In this document: piece by piece, positions 22,125 to 25,377 of the stretch
Layout: every line of letters begins with the position of its first letter
How positions within the stretch are numbered: the stretch's first letter is position 1
Source of the DNA: JAUWQU01 sp964605095
GTDB taxonomy: Bacteria; Planctomycetota; Phycisphaerae; SM23-33
Assembly: GCA_964605095.1 (NCBI GenBank)
Contig: CAZSBS010000033.1
Coordinates: 1-25,377, forward strand
DNA: 25,377 nt
Direction of reading: 5' to 3'
The notes under the pieces: generated by a model
What the model was told of the DNA's origin: nothing
The model's database searches: none
Seen by the model: the letters and a program-made list of their open reading frames with translations, nothing else
Position numbers and translations under genes: made by a program

Positions 22125-23782
22125 ATCTGGTACAGACAAGCACATGTCAGATACTCGCCGAGATGGAACCGATGTTCCAGAGGCTCACCGACCGCGCTGG
22201 CGATATGCACCTTGAATTGAGCGTCTGGAGCCCGGACGGCAAGCGAGTGGGCGATGTCCAGCCCGGCTGCGAGTTCTGCCGTGCCGTCTCCGACGCCGGC
22301 GGGGCGTGCTCCGACCGCATGAGGGAAATCGCCATGCGGGTAGCCAACGACGGAAAGCCCGTCGCGATACGCCTGCCGGGCGGTTGCGCCGTGATCGCCG
22401 TGCCGGTCCACAAGCGGCGACGCATAGTCGGCACCGTCGCGTCGTGCTGGCCCAGCAGGCTCTGGCTGGACGAGGAGTTCATCGCCAGGCGATGCGACGA
22501 GTTGCACCTCGACCGCCTCACACTGCTTGGAATGGCACAGGAGGTCTGCTACCACGAACGGCAGCGGTGCGAGGAAGTCCTGCCATGGCTCGAGTGGGTC
22601 GTCGAGAACGAGCAGGCGCTGCACGTGGCGAACAGCGAGCTGTCCACGCTGTCGACGAATCTCTCGACCACCTACGAGGAACTCAGCCTGCTGTATTCTA
22701 TCAGCGGGTCCATGAGGGTCACGCAGTCGCCAGACACCTTCCTGCTGGCCGTGTGCAGGGAGGTCCACGAGGTGATGAACCTTTCGGCCGCGGCGGCCAT
22801 CGTGTATGCCCACCCGCCGGCAGTGCATGAGGACACGGTAGTAGTCGCCGGTGAACTGGGCCTGACCAAGGAGCAGATCATGCTTCTGGCAGCCACGCAG
22901 ATCACGCCCACGTTGGGGCAGAACAATCGCGTGGCGGTCGAGAACCAGTTTACCTGGAGCACTCGTCGGGACCTCGGAAAGGCCGTTCGGAACCTGGTGG
23001 CCGTGCCGCTGCTGGGCGAGCATACAATGGGCATGCTGCTGGCGTTCAACAAGGAATCCGGGGATTTCAACAGCGTGGACATCAAGCTGATGAGTTCGAT
23101 CGCCAATCAGTCCACGGTGTTCCTGACCAATAACATGCTGTACGCGGACCTCCAGGACCTGCTGATGGGCGCCTTGCACGCCCTTACGGCGACGATCGAC
23201 GCCAAGGATCCCTACACGTGCGGGCATTCCAATCGCGTGGCGATCATCTCAAAGCGTCTGGCTGAAAGCATGGGCCTGCCCGCCCAGCGGGTCCAGCAGA
23301 TTTACTTGGCCGGGCTCATGCACGACATCGGCAAGATCGGCGTGCCGGAGAGCGTCTTGTGCAATCCGGGCCGGCTGACGCCGGAGGAGTACGATGCGGT
23401 CAAGAAGCATCCTGCCCTGGGCGCGAAGATCCTCGGCGGGATCAGGCAATTGGACGACGTTATCGCGGGCATCCTCTGCCACCACGAGCGGCTTGATGGT
23501 CGCGGCTACCCGCAGGGGCTCTGTGGCGACGAGGTGCCGCTGGACGCACGGATCATCGGCCTGGCCGACTGCTTCGACGCGATGAGCAGCGACCGCACCT
23601 ACCGCAAGGCCCTGCCGCTGGCGGCGGTGGTCGACGAGGTGAGAAAGTGTGCCGGCACCCAGTTCGACCCCGAGGTCGTCGCCCACCTGCTTGACTGGGA
23701 CCTCGAGAACCTCCTCAAGGAGCTTTGCCAGCCCGCCAAGACCGTCTTCCCCATACAGGTCGCCCAGGAGGACGCCGTATGA
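22121..23782 (+). CDS. PocR-GAF-HD-GYP cyclic di-GMP phosphodiesterase
   Basis: The 553-residue protein has three parts. Residues about 5-125 resemble a PocR-type sensory domain with cysteines C50, C53 and C63 (PGCEFCRAV...GGACSD) and AVIAVPVHKRRRIVGTV. A coiled-coil stretch (about 150-190) leads to a GAF domain (about 195-340, NLVAVPLLGEHTMGMLLAFN). The C-terminal HD-GYP domain (about 345-535) keeps GHSNRV, LAGLMHDIGKIGVPE (H401/D402), HHERLDGRGYP (454-464) and LADCFDAMSSDRTYR, so all known metal and signature residues are intact. HD-GYP enzymes hydrolyse c-di-GMP to GMP or pGpG. The start overlaps the receiver gene by 4 bases. It is a strong candidate for setting the local c-di-GMP signal read by the riboswitch. 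Confidence 0.92.
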   Translation: MNLVQTSTCQILAEMEPMFQRLTDRAGDMHLELSVWSPDGKRVGDVQPGCEFCRAVSDAGGACSDRMREIAMRVANDGKPVAIRLPGGCAVIAVPVHKRRRIVGTVASCWPSRLWLDEEFIARRCDELHLDRLTLLGMAQEVCYHERQRCEEVLPWLEWVVENEQALHVANSELSTLSTNLSTTYEELSLLYSISGSMRVTQSPDTFLLAVCREVHEVMNLSAAAAIVYAHPPAVHEDTVVVAGELGLTKEQIMLLAATQITPTLGQNNRVAVENQFTWSTRRDLGKAVRNLVAVPLLGEHTMGMLLAFNKESGDFNSVDIKLMSSIANQSTVFLTNNMLYADLQDLLMGALHALTATIDAKDPYTCGHSNRVAIISKRLAESMGLPAQRVQQIYLAGLMHDIGKIGVPESVLCNPGRLTPEEYDAVKKHPALGAKILGGIRQLDDVIAGILCHHERLDGRGYPQGLCGDEVPLDARIIGLADCFDAMSSDRTYRKALPLAAVVDEVRKCAGTQFDPEVVAHLLDWDLENLLKELCQPAKTVFPIQVAQEDAV

Positions 23783-24120
23783 ACATAACAACCGAAGGCT
23801 ACGGACACGCCGTCGTTCTCAACCTCAAGGGCGAGTTCACCGAGGACGTTATCGGCGCGATACGCCAGGCCGTGGACCACCAACTGGAGTCCGACGAGGT
23901 CGTGGACGTCGTGTTCAACCTCGAGGGCACGCCCTTCATCGACTCATCCGGCATGGAGTACCTACTCGACCTCCACGACCGCCTGGCCGAACGCTTCGGC
24001 CAGGTCAAGCTGGTCCGCCCAGACGAGAACGTGATGCAGATTCTCGAATTCACCCGTCTGCGGTCGATGTTCGAGGTCTACAAGGAAACCGACGAGGCCG
24101 TCAAGAGCTTGCCGGCATGA
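23779..24120 (+). CDS. STAS domain protein (anti-sigma factor antagonist-like)
   Basis: The 113-residue protein is a single STAS domain: beta strand AVVLNLKGEF (11-20), VVDVVFNLEGTPFIDSSGMEYLL with the conserved DSSG (55-58) whose first serine S56 is the phosphorylation site in SpoIIAA-type proteins, and a C-terminal helix. Such proteins take part in partner switching with a serine kinase/anti-sigma factor, none of which is encoded in this window. AGGAGG precedes the ATG, and 4-base overlaps join it to the HD-GYP gene before and pilB after, so it is in the same transcription unit. Its target could be a sigma factor or a pilus regulator; this is not visible from sequence. Confidence 0.88.
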   Translation: MNITTEGYGHAVVLNLKGEFTEDVIGAIRQAVDHQLESDEVVDVVFNLEGTPFIDSSGMEYLLDLHDRLAERFGQVKLVRPDENVMQILEFTRLRSMFEVYKETDEAVKSLPA

Positions 24121-25377
24121 CGGTTCGCGCGGGAAAGAAGTATATGATCACCAACGCCGGACAGAAACTTCAACTCGGCCAGTTGCTGATAGAGCAGGGC
24201 GTCCTGACGGCCGAGCAGCTCGATCAGGCCCTGGCCTACCAGAAGGAGACGGGCAACGCCCTGCTTCTGGGCGAGGTGCTGCGCAAGCTCAACATCTGCC
24301 AGGAAGAGGACGTGATGAGGGCGCTGGCCAGCGCATACGGGGTCCCGTTCGCGAGGGTCTCACCTCGCCTGGCCGACCCCAAAATCATGGACGTGCTGCC
24401 CCGGGAGTTCCTCGAACGCCACAACGTCCTGCCCCTTTTCAAGGTCCGCAACCGCCTGGCCCTGGCAATAAACGAGCCCGCGAACGTCTTCTTGTTGGAG
24501 GAGATAGGCCGGCTGACAAACTGCGAGGTGATGGTCGTCTGCGCCTCGGCCAAGGATATCAAGGCCACGCTCGACACTCACCTCCCAGCCGCCAACGTCT
24601 TCGTTATAGACGACATCATCGACGGCTTCGACTCGTCCGATTTGTCCATCGTCGAGGCGCAGATGGAGGACATTGCGGACCTGGAAGTCGCGGTCGAGGG
24701 ATCGCCGGTAATCAAGCTGGTCAACTACCTGGTCTACAACGCGGTTCGCGAGGGCGCGTCGGACATCCACATCGAGCCGGACGACAACGCCCTGCGCGTG
24801 CGGTACCGAATCGACGGGCGGCTTTACGAGAAGCTCCACCTGCCCTTCAAGATGCTGCCCAGCATCTCCAGTCGCATCAAGATCATGGCCAATCTTGACA
24901 TTGCCGAGCGGCGCCTGCCCCAGGACGGCGGCATCCACGTCATGATGGATGGCCGGCCCGTAGACCTTCGCGTCTCGACGCTTGCCGGGCAGTTCGGCGA
25001 GAAGGTCGTCATCCGCATAATCGACAACCGCAACGTGCTTGTCAACCTCGAGAAGCTCGGCTTCGACTACGATATGCTCAAGCGGTGGCGCAAGGTCGTG
25101 CAGTTGCCCAACGGCATCGCGCTGGTTACCGGCCCGACAGGCAGCGGCAAGAGCACGACGCTTTACGGCTCGCTACGAGAGATCAACTCCGACGACGTGA
25201 ACATCTGCACTGTCGAGGACCCGGTCGAGTTCAATCTGGCGTGGGTCAACCAGTTCCAGGTCAACGTCAAGGCGGGTTTCACTTTCGCCTCGGCCCTTCG
25301 CAGCCTGCTGCGGCAGGATCCGGACATCATCATGATCGGCGAGGTCCGCGACACCGAGACGGCCCGTATCGCCGTCC
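24117..25377 (+). CDS. pilB: PilB/GspE-type assembly ATPase, partial (right edge)
   Basis: 420 codons are visible before the window ends; about 140-160 are missing. Residues 19-42 match the MshEN c-di-GMP-binding pattern (LG..L...G.....L..AL..Q) except that the leading Arg is Gln here, and a second weaker copy follows at 51-75. The middle domain carries SDIHIEP (215-221) and RYRIDGRL (229-236). The motor domain has Walker A GPTGSGKST (339-347), the Asp box CTVEDPVEF (364-372) and Walker B DIIMIGEVRD (403-412). This is the hexameric extension motor of a type IV pilus or T2SS. ATG 24117 overlaps the STAS stop; ATG 24144 is an alternative. The platform protein PilC and prepilin peptidase would be expected downstream. 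Confidence 0.93.
   Translation, partial: MTVRAGKKYMITNAGQKLQLGQLLIEQGVLTAEQLDQALAYQKETGNALLLGEVLRKLNICQEEDVMRALASAYGVPFARVSPRLADPKIMDVLPREFLERHNVLPLFKVRNRLALAINEPANVFLLEEIGRLTNCEVMVVCASAKDIKATLDTHLPAANVFVIDDIIDGFDSSDLSIVEAQMEDIADLEVAVEGSPVIKLVNYLVYNAVREGASDIHIEPDDNALRVRYRIDGRLYEKLHLPFKMLPSISSRIKIMANLDIAERRLPQDGGIHVMMDGRPVDLRVSTLAGQFGEKVVIRIIDNRNVLVNLEKLGFDYDMLKRWRKVVQLPNGIALVTGPTGSGKSTTLYGSLREINSDDVNICTVEDPVEFNLAWVNQFQVNVKAGFTFASALRSLLRQDPDIIMIGEVRDTETARIAV

Noticed and set aside
1..25377. CRISPR arrays, insertion sequences, tRNA or rRNA genes
   Set aside because: No repeat-spacer pattern, transposase motif, tRNA cloverleaf or rRNA-like sequence was seen on either strand.

Overview
The window looks like a chromosomal segment of a GC-rich, Gram-negative-type bacterium, most plausibly a member of the Planctomycetota (Phycisphaerae-like). 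This placement is an inference from overall gene content (a planctomycete-style pseudopilin/PilMNO/secretin cluster, a LamG-fused pilin, a DUF3467 protein, a Re-citrate-synthase-like enzyme); there is no rRNA or marker gene here to prove it. The Re-citrate-synthase-like gene would fit an anaerobic lifestyle.

Positions 1-8314 are a mosaic of separate housekeeping or metabolic genes on both strands: a DUF3467 protein (-) with its terminator, a ComF phosphoribosyltransferase (-) with a good sigma70-type promoter, a CpaF/TadA-type secretion ATPase (+), a sugar phosphate isomerase/epimerase-like TIM barrel (-), a small ORF resembling the N-terminal domain of DAHP synthase followed 5 nt later by a PLP aminotransferase (+), a Re-citrate synthase/isopropylmalate-synthase-family enzyme (-), and purN (-). 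Short intergenic repeats sit at 5854-6018, and two copies of a stem-loop element flank purN.

Positions 8315-9097 form a long leader. It contains a clear cyclic di-GMP class I (GEMM-I) riboswitch at about 8521-8611 on the + strand and further potential structure, and it precedes a 16-kb run of same-strand genes reaching the right edge. In order these are: two tandem major-type pilins separated by two strong hairpins, a PilV-like and a PilW/GspJ-like minor pilin, a PilX-like pilin fused to a LamG domain, a small membrane protein, a GspH-like pilin, PilM, PilN, PilO, a PilP/GspC-like protein, a secretin, a TPR lipoprotein, then a signalling block (PAS histidine kinase, stand-alone receiver, PocR-GAF-HD-GYP phosphodiesterase, STAS protein) and finally the assembly ATPase PilB/GspE, cut by the window end. 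The last four genes overlap by ATGA junctions.

Taken together, the right two thirds encode a type IV pilus/type II secretion-like machine wired to c-di-GMP at three possible levels: RNA (riboswitch), turnover (HD-GYP enzyme) and motor (PilB carries an MshEN-like N-terminal domain). The LamG-tipped minor pilin suggests an adhesive or glycan-binding fibre. This integrated arrangement is the most interesting system in the window.
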